From contig PMKA01000322.1 in assembly GCA_003157575.1 (NCBI GenBank), forward strand, positions 1,214 to 9,474: DNA of 8,261 nt, given 5' to 3'. This document shows, piece by piece, positions 1-6,620 of the stretch (within the stretch, counting starts at the first letter, position 1; every line of letters starts with the position of its first letter). Source of the DNA: Opitutia bacterium (GTDB lineage: Bacteria; Verrucomicrobiota; Verrucomicrobiia; Opitutales; Opitutaceae). The notes beneath the pieces are model-generated. The model made no database searches. It was not told where the DNA came from and worked only from the letters and a program-made list of their open reading frames with translations. Position numbers and translations under genes: made by a program.

Positions 1-982
1 GGTCCAGGATCGATGCAACCCTCCGCTCCAGGGGATGCGCCCCAAGCAGGTGCACCACCCCGCGCCGAGGAATCGGCGCCGGCAGCAATCGTGAAATGTC
101 GAGCAGATAGCTTGCATAGTCGCTAGGACTTATTCCGGCATTCACCACGACATCGTCGCATGCCTGTTCGCAAGCCATCCGGTATTCACTCGCGACATGG
201 AGAACGACCGGATGAAACCAATAGACCGCTGCGGCACACTGGGTAACCCAGAGCATCTGGAGATCGCTCCTCTTGATGTGGGCGAACTCATGCAGGAGAA
301 CTGCCCGCTTGCGATCATCAGTCCAGCCGGAGGATCGCGGAAGAAACACCGTTGGCTTGAAGAAACCCCAAACCGTCGGCGAGACTGTCCGGTCATCCTG
401 CAGGACGTCTATCCCGCCACCGATGTCAAGTTGCCAGGCCGCCTCTCGAATGGCCTGTCCCCAGTCGGCCGCGACGGCATGGCTCGTCCGATTGGCGCGC
501 GCACGTACCCAAAGGCTGCCAGCCAGAAATCGCCCCAAGGCCACCACAACGCCGGCGAACCAGACAACAACGGCAAACCGGATTGCGATCGGAAGCAAAT
601 GCTCAACGGATCGGTCGGAAAAATCGCTCCATCCGGCGGGGCCGACGGCATTCGACGGGGACTGCGATTGCTCGTGGCTCCGCGTGACAGGAATCTCCCG
701 GACAACAGATGCCGGGAGATCCGGAGCCGGCCCGGGAGCGGCAGAGTTGTTGACCGCAATGGACTCCAGGCTCCAAACCGGCGGGAGGATAGAAAATGAA
801 AGAGGGATTATCAGGGCGCCGCCGAGCGTCGCCGCCCAGACGAAAGATCGAGACGCGGCAGACAAGGGCCGGATGAGGCGAAGTACAATCCAGGCAAGGC
901 CAGTGAGCAACGTCACTTCAAATGACGCGTTTATTAACGCCTCGAGGAGGTGCAGGAAGAAACGATCTGCCGGAAAAGTCAT
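1..982 (-). CDS. BlaR1/MecR1-type M56 membrane metallopeptidase, 3' end cut by window edge
   Basis: The visible 327 residues have the layout of a sensor/antirepressor peptidase that cleaves or triggers loss of its cognate BlaI-type repressor. Hydrophobic, probably membrane-spanning stretches lie at about residues 15-37, 47-67 and 129-157, and another weakly hydrophobic one at 243-262. The zinc-protease motif HEFAH is at residues 231-235, with catalytic Glu232. The downstream motif CEQACDD puts the likely third zinc ligand at Glu272. These are the hallmarks of family M56. The ATG at 982 overlaps the TGA of the repressor gene as ATGA, so the two genes are translationally coupled. A proline- and serine-rich linker (about residues 78-125) separates the second and third membrane segments. 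The reading frame is still open at base 1, so any C-terminal sensor or other domain is unseen. A beta-lactam-binding role cannot be claimed without it; many M56 proteins in this type of genome have other C-terminal domains. Confidence 0.9.
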   Translation of the reverse strand, partial: MTFPADRFFLHLLEALINASFEVTLLTGLAWIVLRLIRPLSAASRSFVWAATLGGALIIPLSFSILPPVWSLESIAVNNSAAPGPAPDLPASVVREIPVTRSHEQSQSPSNAVGPAGWSDFSDRSVEHLLPIAIRFAVVVWFAGVVVALGRFLAGSLWVRARANRTSHAVAADWGQAIREAAWQLDIGGGIDVLQDDRTVSPTVWGFFKPTVFLPRSSGWTDDRKRAVLLHEFAHIKRSDLQMLWVTQCAAAVYWFHPVVLHVASEYRMACEQACDDVVVNAGISPSDYASYLLDISRLLPAPIPRRGVVHLLGAHPLERRVASILD

Positions 983-1437
983 GTCTTGTTCCTCTGCTTT
1001 GCCCGCGCGCTCACGATCATCTGCTGGATTCGATCAAGTTGCTCACTGGACAACTGTTCCTTGGTCGCGCCAAGGAGTGCCAACATCGCCTGTTCTGCGG
1101 AATTGCCAAAGAATGTCCGGACAAGCCGGTGAATCGCTGAAGTCTGGGCGATATCTCTCGGCTCAACAGGGCTGTAAACGTAATGGAGATCCTTCGCCTT
1201 TCTGACGACAAAGCCGCGATCCTCCATGATCTTGAGGGTCGCCCGAACCGCCGAGTTGCTCGGCGGAACCGGCATTCTGGCGCGAACTGTCTCCGCCGAG
1301 GCTTCTCCCAACTCGAACAGCACTTCCAGAATCTGTCGCTGTCGCCGGCTCAGGCCGTCGCTGATTGCGACCTCTCGCATTAGGTTCTTGCTCGTCATGC
1401 GAGAAACCAAACAGGCCGCTAAATTTTTAGCAATCAT
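979..1437 (-). CDS. BlaI/MecI/CopY-family transcriptional repressor
   Basis: This 152-residue product matches the winged-helix repressor family that binds as a dimer to operators of its own operon and is inactivated by an M56 peptidase. The DNA-binding domain begins near residue 28 (LSRRQRQILEVLFELG). The recognition helix is about residues 61-73 (NSAVRATLKIMED) and the wing about 76-89 (FVVRKAKDLHYVYS). The C-terminal part (about 98-150) would form the dimerisation helices. The stop codon overlaps the start of the M56 gene by four bases, the usual repressor-antirepressor operon. The start is uncertain. ATG codons at 1437, 1398 and 1380 are all in frame, and none has a strong ribosome-binding site. 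The family usually has only 5-10 residues before the first helix, which favours 1380 or 1398, while 1437 gives the longest reading. No beta-lactamase or penicillin-binding protein gene is in view, so the regulated target is unknown. Confidence 0.92.
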   Translation of the reverse strand: MIAKNLAACLVSRMTSKNLMREVAISDGLSRRQRQILEVLFELGEASAETVRARMPVPPSNSAVRATLKIMEDRGFVVRKAKDLHYVYSPVEPRDIAQTSAIHRLVRTFFGNSAEQAMLALLGATKEQLSSEQLDRIQQMIVSARAKQRNKT

Positions 1438-1459
1438 TTTCTTAATCGTTCATTGTCGA

Positions 1460-1469
1460 TCCCATGGGA
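1460..1469. promoter_or_regulatory. 10-bp perfect palindrome, possible repressor operator
   Basis: TCCCATGGGA is a perfect palindrome 22 bases upstream of the furthest repressor start (1437). BlaI-type repressors bind short palindromes in front of their own gene, so the position is suitable. The sequence does not contain the TACA/TGTA core known from Gram-positive BlaI/MecI operators, and a 10-base palindrome can occur by chance. A second, weaker dyad (GAGA, 8-base gap, TCTC) lies at 1476-1491. This is a positional inference only. Confidence 0.25.
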
Positions 1470-1680
1470 GTATCCGAGAGTGTCATGTCTCACCGTTTAC
1501 CTCGGCAACACCCCCGACCAACGCCAGCAGCGGCACAGATTTACAGGGCCTGGCCTTTGGGGCACAGCTTGGGAGGGTCTGGCTTTGAGGTTTGGGGTCA
1601 ACGGCCGTGGAACTTCAGAGAAAGTGACTGCCTTAACCCGCCATGGTCAGTTTGCTCGCCTCAGCCGGGGCACTTCCGCT

Positions 1681-1697
1681 CATCCGCGTCATCCGCG
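1681..1697. repeat. Short tandem repeat CATCCGCG-T-CATCCGCG
   Basis: Two exact copies of the octamer CATCCGCG lie one base apart. Phrases of this kind occur as part of scattered noncoding repeats in Verrucomicrobiota and Planctomycetota as far as I recall. Here it lies about 50 bases from a GC-rich hairpin repeat, so both may belong to one composite element. Confidence 0.4.
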
Positions 1698-1747
1698 GTC
1701 ACTCTGTTCCGCCGCGGCGGCCCGCCTGGTCGACCTTGGGTTCCGGA

Positions 1748-1768
1748 GGGCGCGACAAGATCGCGCCC
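1748..1768. repeat. GC-rich hairpin repeat abutting the nuclease stop codon
   Basis: GGGCGCGA, a 5-base loop (CAAGA), and TCGCGCCC form a perfect 8-bp stem. It begins directly after the TAG stop of the nuclease gene on the minus strand (stop at 1769-1771). It resembles the REP-like GGGGCGCGA...TCGCGCCC hairpins scattered between genes in Opitutaceae-type genomes (recalled, not searched). It could act as an RNA 3'-end stabiliser or a factor-dependent stop, but no T-run follows on the minus strand, so it is not a classical intrinsic terminator. Confidence 0.6.
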
Positions 1769-2446
1769 CTACGATTCCTTTTCCCGCTGCGCCTCGTCCG
1801 CGCCCAAAGCCCAGCGGATGCGGCCGGCGATGCCTTCACCGATGCCGTCGACGCTCCCCAGCTCGGCCTCTGACGCCGTTGCCACCGTCTGCACCGAGCC
1901 GAAGCGGTCGAGCAACCGCGCCGCGCGTCCGGGGCCGACGCCAGGCAATCCCTGGAGCAGAAACAGCTGCCGCGCCCGACGGCCCTTCGGCCTGTATCCC
2001 GGACGCGGCAAGGCACCTTGCGCCCAGGCGCGCGCCTGGCGGCCGAGATAGACGAGCAGCCGCGCGGTCTCCTCCGGGTCTTCGGCTCGCAAAACCGCCA
2101 GCCCGCGAAACACGCTGAGATGGATCAGCGCGCCCTGCAGCGCCTCGCGTTGCACGCCGACCGTGCCCGGGTCCGCGCCCGAGCCCTCCAACAAAAGCAC
2201 GCCGCGGCGCAAGCTGCGGCCCATCGACGACGCCTGCCGGAACACGCGGCCGTCAACGATCGACGCAGCGAGATCGGCCAGCGTCTTCCGCTCGACGATG
2301 AATCGGTCCCCGACAAGAAAATCGCCGCAGGCCAGCCGCCGCACCTCGACGTTGACTCCGTCCATGCAACGCAACGCCGCGATCACCCCGCCGGCGTTCT
2401 CCCGGTCGTCGGCAACGATCAGCTCTGCGGTCGGGCCTGCATCCAT
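1769..2446 (-). CDS. XPF/ERCC4-type structure-specific nuclease with tandem HhH
   Basis: The 225-residue protein combines an ERCC4 nuclease domain with a C-terminal helix-hairpin-helix pair, the core architecture of the XPF/MUS81/Hef nucleases that cut branched or flapped DNA. The nuclease motifs are clear: DDRE at residues 13-16, GD at 41-42 and ERK at 52-54, followed by the SIVDGRVFRQ stretch (62-71), matching the metal-binding GDX(n)ERKXXXD signature. The HhH elements are GLPGVGPGRAARLL (166-179) and VDGIGEGIAGRI (199-210). There is no helicase domain, so it is the minimal nuclease form. The ATG at 2446 is preceded in frame by a TAG at 2456-2458, leaving no room for a longer ATG start, and there is no clear Shine-Dalgarno sequence. 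It follows the GH2 gene by 147 bases with a hairpin in between, so it is probably a separate unit unrelated to sugar metabolism. A function in DNA repair or replication-fork processing is inferred from the family. Confidence 0.88.
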   Translation of the reverse strand: MDAGPTAELIVADDRENAGGVIAALRCMDGVNVEVRRLACGDFLVGDRFIVERKTLADLAASIVDGRVFRQASSMGRSLRRGVLLLEGSGADPGTVGVQREALQGALIHLSVFRGLAVLRAEDPEETARLLVYLGRQARAWAQGALPRPGYRPKGRRARQLFLLQGLPGVGPGRAARLLDRFGSVQTVATASEAELGSVDGIGEGIAGRIRWALGADEAQREKES

Positions 2447-2544
2447 CCCGCGCGTCTACGCACGCCTTCAACGCCAGGCAAGAGATTCGTTTCCACCCAG
2501 GAACCTGTCGGGCTTCGTCCTCCATTGAGAAGATCCGCCGGCGA

Positions 2545-2568
2545 CGGACCGCGACCCAGTCGGGTCCG
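2545..2568 (-). terminator. Strong hairpin downstream of the GH2 gene
   Basis: On the minus strand CGGACC-CGAC, loop TGG, GTCG, one bulged C, then GGTCCG forms a 10-bp stem with a single bulge, starting 25 bases after the GH2 stop codon. No T-run follows, so this would be a factor-dependent stop or an RNA-stabilising 3' end. It separates the GH2 transcript from the nuclease gene. Confidence 0.4.
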
Positions 2569-2593
2569 GCCCATCGGGTAATATGCCCGCCCG

Positions 2594-5272
2594 TCACCTG
2601 GGCTCCGCGCTCTGCAGCGTGATTTCGCCGGGGGCGAGGCCGTCCGACTGCGCCTTGAGCGTGATCGGGCCTGATTCGCCCGCCTTCGTTCGCACGATCA
2701 CGAGCACGAGTCCGTTGAACGCATGGCGCTCCCGGGCCTGGAACGGCTCGAAACTGGTCGCGTCGCCGTTGTCCACCGCAACGATCTCCCCCGGTCCCTT
2801 CAGTTCGAATGCCACGAGGTTCTTCGACTTTGGCACCTGCAACCCCTCCGCGTCCGCAACGGTCACGGTGACATACGCGAGATCCGAGCCGTCGGCATTG
2901 AGCGCCGCGCGGTCGGCCGCGAGTGCGAGCCTGGCGGCCGCGCCCGTTGTCTTGACGACGTCCTCGGCCCATTTCTGGCCGCGCTTGTAGGCGACGACCT
3001 TCAACTCCCCGGGCTCGTATTTCACGTCGTCCCAACGCAGCCGGTACTGCCGCGGCTCAAGCTTCTTCCGTCCGAGCGACTTGCCGTTGAGGAACAGCTC
3101 CGCCTCGTCTCCCGAGGTGTAAACCATGACCGGCGTCACCTGGCCCGTGCGGTCCGGCCAGTTCCAATGGGGCAGGATGTGCGCCATCGCGAAATCCGGC
3201 CGCCAGCGCGCCTGGTAGATGAAGAAGCGGTCCTTCTTGAATCCCGCGAGGTCGAGGATGCCGAAATAGGAACTGCGCGACGGCACCGTTATCTTGCCAA
3301 GCTCCTTCAACGCCTGCGCCATGCCGGCCTGTTGCGCCGGATCGGAGAAGTTCAGGAGGATGCTCGAGTCCGCGTTGTAGGGCGTGGGTTCGCCGAGATA
3401 ATCGAAGCCCGTCCACACAAACTCGCCCGCCGCATACGGCGCCTCGTCAAGCCCCTTGAACTCGACATCCGGCGGCCAGGCCCACGGCGGCGCATACAGG
3501 TCGTACGAACTCATCTGAAAATTGGCGCAGCCCCCGGCCTTGTCGCCGCTGACGGGGAAGAAATACTCTCCCCGGGAGCTTATGCACGACGCGGTCTCGC
3601 TGCCGAACACGGGAATCACCGGATGCCGTGCATGGAACGCCTTGTATTCGTCCGGCTTGTAATTGTAGCCGAGCACGTCGAGCGCCGTCTGGAATCCGTC
3701 GTAGCCCGAATTGACGATATTGCATGCCGACGTCACGGGCCGGGTGCGATCCTCCTCGCGGACGATCCCGGCAAGGTGCGCCGCAATGCGCCAGCCCTCC
3801 GTGAAATCCTGCTCGACGACCTCGTTGCCGATGCTCCACAGGATGACGCACGGGTGGTTGCGGTCGCGGCGGACCAAAGCGCGCAGGTCCTTCTCGGCCC
3901 AGTCGTCAAACAGCACGTGGTAGTCATTGGGATTCTTGCCCGCCCGCCAGCAGTCGAACGCCTCGTCCATCACGAGCATCCCCATGCGGTCGCAAAGCTC
4001 GAGCAGCTCGGGCGCTGGCGGATTGTGGCTCGTGCGGATGGCATTGCAGCCCATCTCCTGGAGCAGCTGGATCTGGCGTTCCAGCGCGCGGGGGTTGATA
4101 GCGGCGCCGAGGGCGCCCAGATCGTGATGGTCGCAGACCCCGTTGATCCGCACATGCTCGCCGTTCAGGAGGAATCCTTTTCCCGCGTCGAAGCGGATCG
4201 TGCGCACGCCGAAGTGCGTCTCGTGCCGGTCCACGATCTTCCCGCCACAGTCGACGGTCGTGACGGCCAAATACTGGTTCGGATGCTGCAGATCCCAGAG
4301 CCGGGGCTTGCCGAGCAGAAGAAGGTTCGATCCCGCGGCCGTCCGTCCCTTCGCGGGATCGATGTCCACAAGGACCGAGTCGGATGTCGCAACCGGGGAC
4401 GCGCCCGCCTTCCCGTCCGCACCGAGCTCGTAAACCCGCGTGGAGACGGACGCCTCGATCTTCTCAGGCAGGTCGTCCTCGATCACAAAATCAACGTTCA
4501 CCGTCGCCGCGTCCTTTGTCACCGCGGGAGTGGTGACGAAGGTCCCCCAATGTGCGACATGCACCGCCTCCGTCCGAACCAGCCAGAGATTGCGATAAAT
4601 GCCGCCGCCCGGGTACCAGCGCGAGGAGTTCGGCGGGTTGTCGAGGCGGATCGCAATGACGTTGTCGGCTCCCCATTTGACGGCCGGTGTCAGATCGAGC
4701 CGGAACGACGCATAGCCATAGGGCCAGCCGCCGACAAACTTGCCGTTGAGCCAGACGGCCGCGTAAGCCATCGCACCGTCGACATCCAGGTAAAGCCGCT
4801 GCCCGCCGTCCGCCAGCCCGGCGGTAAAATGTTTCCGGTACCATCCCACGCCCCACCACGGCAGCTTGCCCGTGTCGCCGGAATACTCCTGCTTGAACGG
4901 CCCCTCGATGCCCCAGTCATGCGGCAGGTTCAGCTGCCGCCAGGCGCCGTCGTCGAACCCCTCCTGCACGCACGGGATGTCTCCTCCGGGGCTTCCCACC
5001 GGAGGTGCGGTCCGCGCAGCCATCGGGTTGAGCAGGTCTTCGCCCGTCGCGACGATCCAGCTCTTGATCGCGCCATACGCCAGGGAGTCGCCCACGCCCT
5101 GTGGGTCGCCTTTTTGAAACCGCCATCCGGTGTTGAACGAAACGCGTCCGGCGATCGCGGGGGCGGCGGCCGCCGCCGGAGGCAGCGCAACGAGAATGCA
5201 CGCGCCGAGGGCGAGGATCGCCGGAAGGCCCGTGTTAAAGATGGTCTGGAGGCTGAAGTGATCGGGGTGCAT
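2594..5272 (-). CDS. Secreted GH2 beta-galactosidase-type glycoside hydrolase
   Basis: This 892-residue retaining exo-glycosidase probably removes terminal beta-linked galactose (or a related sugar) from oligosaccharides in the periplasm or outside the cell. It starts with a signal peptide whose hydrophobic core is about residues 15-37, ending in a run of Ala. A Cys at 25 after LGA faintly resembles a lipobox, but the hydrophobic stretch continues past it. Domains follow the GH2 order: jelly-roll sugar-binding domain (about 45-235, with LPHDW and WYRKHF), immunoglobulin-like domain (about 240-360), TIM barrel (about 362-660), a DUF4982-like beta domain (about 695-775), and a GH2 C-terminal Ig-like domain (about 780-888). 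In the barrel, IRTSHNPP is at 412-419, the acid/base Glu484 is in WSIGNE (479-484), and the nucleophile Glu559 is in VFGSETAS (555-562). Length and layout suit full-length bacterial family members. It lies 310 bases after the GH43 gene on the same strand; the two probably serve one polysaccharide-use pathway. Exact substrate (galactoside, glucuronide or another) cannot be read from sequence alone. Confidence 0.93.
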   Translation of the reverse strand: MHPDHFSLQTIFNTGLPAILALGACILVALPPAAAAAPAIAGRVSFNTGWRFQKGDPQGVGDSLAYGAIKSWIVATGEDLLNPMAARTAPPVGSPGGDIPCVQEGFDDGAWRQLNLPHDWGIEGPFKQEYSGDTGKLPWWGVGWYRKHFTAGLADGGQRLYLDVDGAMAYAAVWLNGKFVGGWPYGYASFRLDLTPAVKWGADNVIAIRLDNPPNSSRWYPGGGIYRNLWLVRTEAVHVAHWGTFVTTPAVTKDAATVNVDFVIEDDLPEKIEASVSTRVYELGADGKAGASPVATSDSVLVDIDPAKGRTAAGSNLLLLGKPRLWDLQHPNQYLAVTTVDCGGKIVDRHETHFGVRTIRFDAGKGFLLNGEHVRINGVCDHHDLGALGAAINPRALERQIQLLQEMGCNAIRTSHNPPAPELLELCDRMGMLVMDEAFDCWRAGKNPNDYHVLFDDWAEKDLRALVRRDRNHPCVILWSIGNEVVEQDFTEGWRIAAHLAGIVREEDRTRPVTSACNIVNSGYDGFQTALDVLGYNYKPDEYKAFHARHPVIPVFGSETASCISSRGEYFFPVSGDKAGGCANFQMSSYDLYAPPWAWPPDVEFKGLDEAPYAAGEFVWTGFDYLGEPTPYNADSSILLNFSDPAQQAGMAQALKELGKITVPSRSSYFGILDLAGFKKDRFFIYQARWRPDFAMAHILPHWNWPDRTGQVTPVMVYTSGDEAELFLNGKSLGRKKLEPRQYRLRWDDVKYEPGELKVVAYKRGQKWAEDVVKTTGAAARLALAADRAALNADGSDLAYVTVTVADAEGLQVPKSKNLVAFELKGPGEIVAVDNGDATSFEPFQARERHAFNGLVLVIVRTKAGESGPITLKAQSDGLAPGEITLQSAEPR

Positions 5273-5400
5273 GAATCAGGGATGCCTTGCCATTTTGAGG
5301 TTCGGTGAACGGGAGACAAAACCATTTCCTCCCAAAGTGTGCAATCCCGGGTGTTCCGAGGACAATCTTCCGCTGGCCCGGATGTATCGCACTCCACTCT

Positions 5401-5420
5401 ACAGCCTGCATGCAGACTGT
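5401..5420. promoter_or_regulatory. 20-bp near-perfect palindrome upstream of GH2, candidate operator
   Basis: ACAGCCTGCATGCAGACTGT matches its own reverse complement at 18 of 20 positions; only the pair at positions 5 and 16 breaks symmetry. Its inner CTGCATGCAG is perfect. It lies 129 bases upstream of the GH2 start, where a dimeric regulator of a sugar-use gene could bind. A related sequence, CTGCAGGCAGAC (5441-5452), repeats the CTGCATGCAGAC of 5406-5417 with one change, 35 bases away in the same orientation. The regulator is not in the window. Confidence 0.45.
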
Positions 5421-5440
5421 TGACCACTTGCGGGCCGAAT

Positions 5441-5452
5441 CTGCAGGCAGAC
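5441..5452. promoter_or_regulatory. Second copy of the CTGCA(T/G)GCAGAC element
   Basis: CTGCAGGCAGAC matches 11 of 12 bases of the segment 5406-5417 within the larger palindrome. The two are 35 bases apart, slightly over three helical turns. Paired sites of this kind are common where a regulator binds cooperatively. This copy is less symmetric overall. Confidence 0.3.
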
Positions 5453-5551
5453 ACATCCGGGCTGCTGGCAAAACCGCCCTCCAGGAAATCCGTCGCGGCC
5501 ACCCGTCAGATGAAACCGCGCATCCCAAATGGCGGACGACGTTTGAAAGGA

Positions 5552-5575
5552 GCGTTCGGACGCAGTCCGGCACGC
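5552..5575 (-). terminator. Hairpin 8 bases downstream of the GH43 stop
   Basis: On the minus strand GCGT, two unpaired bases, CGGAC, loop TGC, GTCCG, one unpaired base, ACGC gives 9 paired bases around a small internal loop. It is followed by TCCTTTC, a weak pyrimidine tract. The position directly after the GH43 stop fits transcription termination or attenuation before the GH2 gene. Confidence 0.4.
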
Positions 5576-5582
5576 CCCCGCC

Positions 5583-6575
5583 CTAATGCGCCGCAGGCGC
5601 CGCCTTCAGCGCGTCCACCAGCGCGGACGGGACGGCGATCACCGAGCCATGTCGCATCCGTTCCGTCTTTCCCGGCATGTCCTCGCCCGGGAAGGTCATC
5701 CTCGTCGTCACGTCCTGCCAGGTCTTCAGGTCGCGCGAGCTCATCGCTCCGTAGTGGTTGTCCACATACGCGTCGAAGTAGACAATGTAGTCGGCGCCGA
5801 TCTTGATCGCCGACGGGCCCTCCGCCCACATGCGCAACGGCGTGAAAGGCTCATCCAGGTCGCCGAACGGCCCGTCGACGCTGTCGCTCGACGTGAGGCG
5901 CAGGAATTTCTTCGGCGGCTTCGAGGTGTCGTCCTTGACGATGAGATAGAAACGCCCGTCCGCCGGCAGGATCGTGGCGTCGGCAACGGGAAATTCCGGA
6001 TCGAAGTACAGGCGCGTCGGCGTAAAATAGGCGAAATCCTTCGTCGTCGTGCAATAGATGCGGTTGTTGTATTCCTTCCCCGCCGCCCGTTCCGTGTCGG
6101 CGAACTTGCCCTTCACCGCGGACGACCAGAGGATGAGGTACTGCCGCCATTTCGGGATGAAGAAGATCTGCGGCGCCCAGCAGTTTCTTGTCCCCGGCTC
6201 CGACGCCATGACGGGGATCTCCTGCTGTGCCGACCAATGGACGAAGTCGCGCGAGGAGGCATGGGCGATGACGGTGTCGTTTACGCCGGTCGCCCAGACG
6301 AGATGATAAACGCCGTCGGCGCCCCGGACGACGCCCGGCGTGCGGAGAAGCTTCTCCTTGCCCGCCGTGGGGGTGAGGTAACTCTGACCGCCGTTGAGCG
6401 CCTCCCACTTGTATCCATCACCGCTCGACGCCAGATGCAGGCCGTCCTCTCCGTTTCTCGTGTAATAGGCGAAAAGGTAGGCGTTGTCCGCGGGGGCGGC
6501 ACCTTCTTGCGCCCGCCCGGGATTCACGCCTCCGAGCAACGCCAGGATCATTCCAACTATCAGGGGTTTTGCCAT
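5583..6575 (-). CDS. Secreted GH43-type five-bladed propeller glycosidase, altered base residue
   Basis: The 330-residue product resembles GH43-type proteins, which usually cleave arabinofuranosyl or xylosyl (sometimes galactosyl) residues by inversion. A signal peptide (MAKPLIVGMILALLGG..., cleavage probably after Ala22 in GRAQ) sends it out of the cytoplasm. The rest is one beta-propeller domain without an extra binding module. Recognisable blade motifs are the start of the fold AYLFAYYT (32-39), NCWAPQIFF (131-139), VADATILP (197-204) with the likely pKa-modulating Asp199, WAEGPSAIK (250-258) with the likely acid Glu252, and RHGSVI (308-313) with the conserved His309. At the expected Arg-Asp-Pro near the start of the propeller it reads RTP (78-80), so Thr79 replaces the usual catalytic-base Asp. 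The protein may therefore be inactive, use another residue, or bind sugar without cleaving it. The ATG at 6575 has no clear Shine-Dalgarno sequence. A GH117-like assignment is an alternative. The GH2 gene follows on the same strand. Confidence 0.82.
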   Translation of the reverse strand: MAKPLIVGMILALLGGVNPGRAQEGAAPADNAYLFAYYTRNGEDGLHLASSGDGYKWEALNGGQSYLTPTAGKEKLLRTPGVVRGADGVYHLVWATGVNDTVIAHASSRDFVHWSAQQEIPVMASEPGTRNCWAPQIFFIPKWRQYLILWSSAVKGKFADTERAAGKEYNNRIYCTTTKDFAYFTPTRLYFDPEFPVADATILPADGRFYLIVKDDTSKPPKKFLRLTSSDSVDGPFGDLDEPFTPLRMWAEGPSAIKIGADYIVYFDAYVDNHYGAMSSRDLKTWQDVTTRMTFPGEDMPGKTERMRHGSVIAVPSALVDALKAAPAAH

Positions 6576-6588
6576 ACACCGGCGAACA

Positions 6589-6620
6589 TGAACGAATTTA
6601 CCGCTGCGATCAATCGTTCA
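6589..6620. repeat. Inverted repeat TGAACGA / TCGTTCA just upstream of GH43
   Basis: Seven-base arms (6589-6595 and 6614-6620) are separated by 18 bases and lie 14-45 bases upstream of the GH43 ATG, in the promoter or leader region. It could be an operator with half-sites about 25 bases apart or a leader hairpin. The element is short and may be chance. Confidence 0.3.

Larger units (their letters stand above)
1438..1768. other. Gene-free interval between nuclease gene and repressor operon
   Basis: These 331 bases separate the nuclease gene from the repressor. No reading frame here resembles a protein I recognise. The part nearest the repressor (about 1438-1500) is AT-richer than its surroundings and should hold the promoter and operator of the repressor-peptidase operon. 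Bases 1681-1697 hold a tandem CATCCGCG repeat separated by one T. Bases 1748-1768 form a GC-rich hairpin. Confidence 0.6.
5273..5582. other. Intergenic regulatory interval between GH43 and GH2 genes
   Basis: These 310 bases carry no recognisable gene. Near the GH43 end is a terminator-like hairpin (5552-5575). The middle carries two copies of CTGCA(T/G)GCAGAC, one inside a 20-base palindrome. The length and this content suggest the GH2 gene has its own regulated promoter, although I could not identify convincing -35 and -10 boxes. Confidence 0.5.

Noticed and set aside
273..1205. 310-codon plus-strand frame across the M56 and repressor genes
   Set aside because: The opposite strand carries HEFAH and winged-helix motifs in continuous frames, so this is antisense noise.
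1444..1452. AATCGTTCA shared between the repressor leader (1444-1452) and GH43 leader (6612-6620)
   Set aside because: A 9-base match between two chosen short regions can arise by chance, and there is no functional reason to link the two genes.
1501..1680. Possible coding remnant upstream of the repressor
   Set aside because: No frame gave a recognisable protein segment; the stretch looks non-coding.
2253..3035. 260-codon minus-strand frame linking the nuclease and GH2 genes
   Set aside because: It lies out of frame with both genes, overlapping each, and is very rich in Arg and Gly without a domain.
2723..5308. 861-codon open frame on the plus strand opposite the GH2 gene
   Set aside because: It is the antisense shadow of a GH2 enzyme with complete domains and catalytic residues. 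Long antisense frames are expected in GC-rich coding DNA, and its translation is rich in Arg and His with no known domain.
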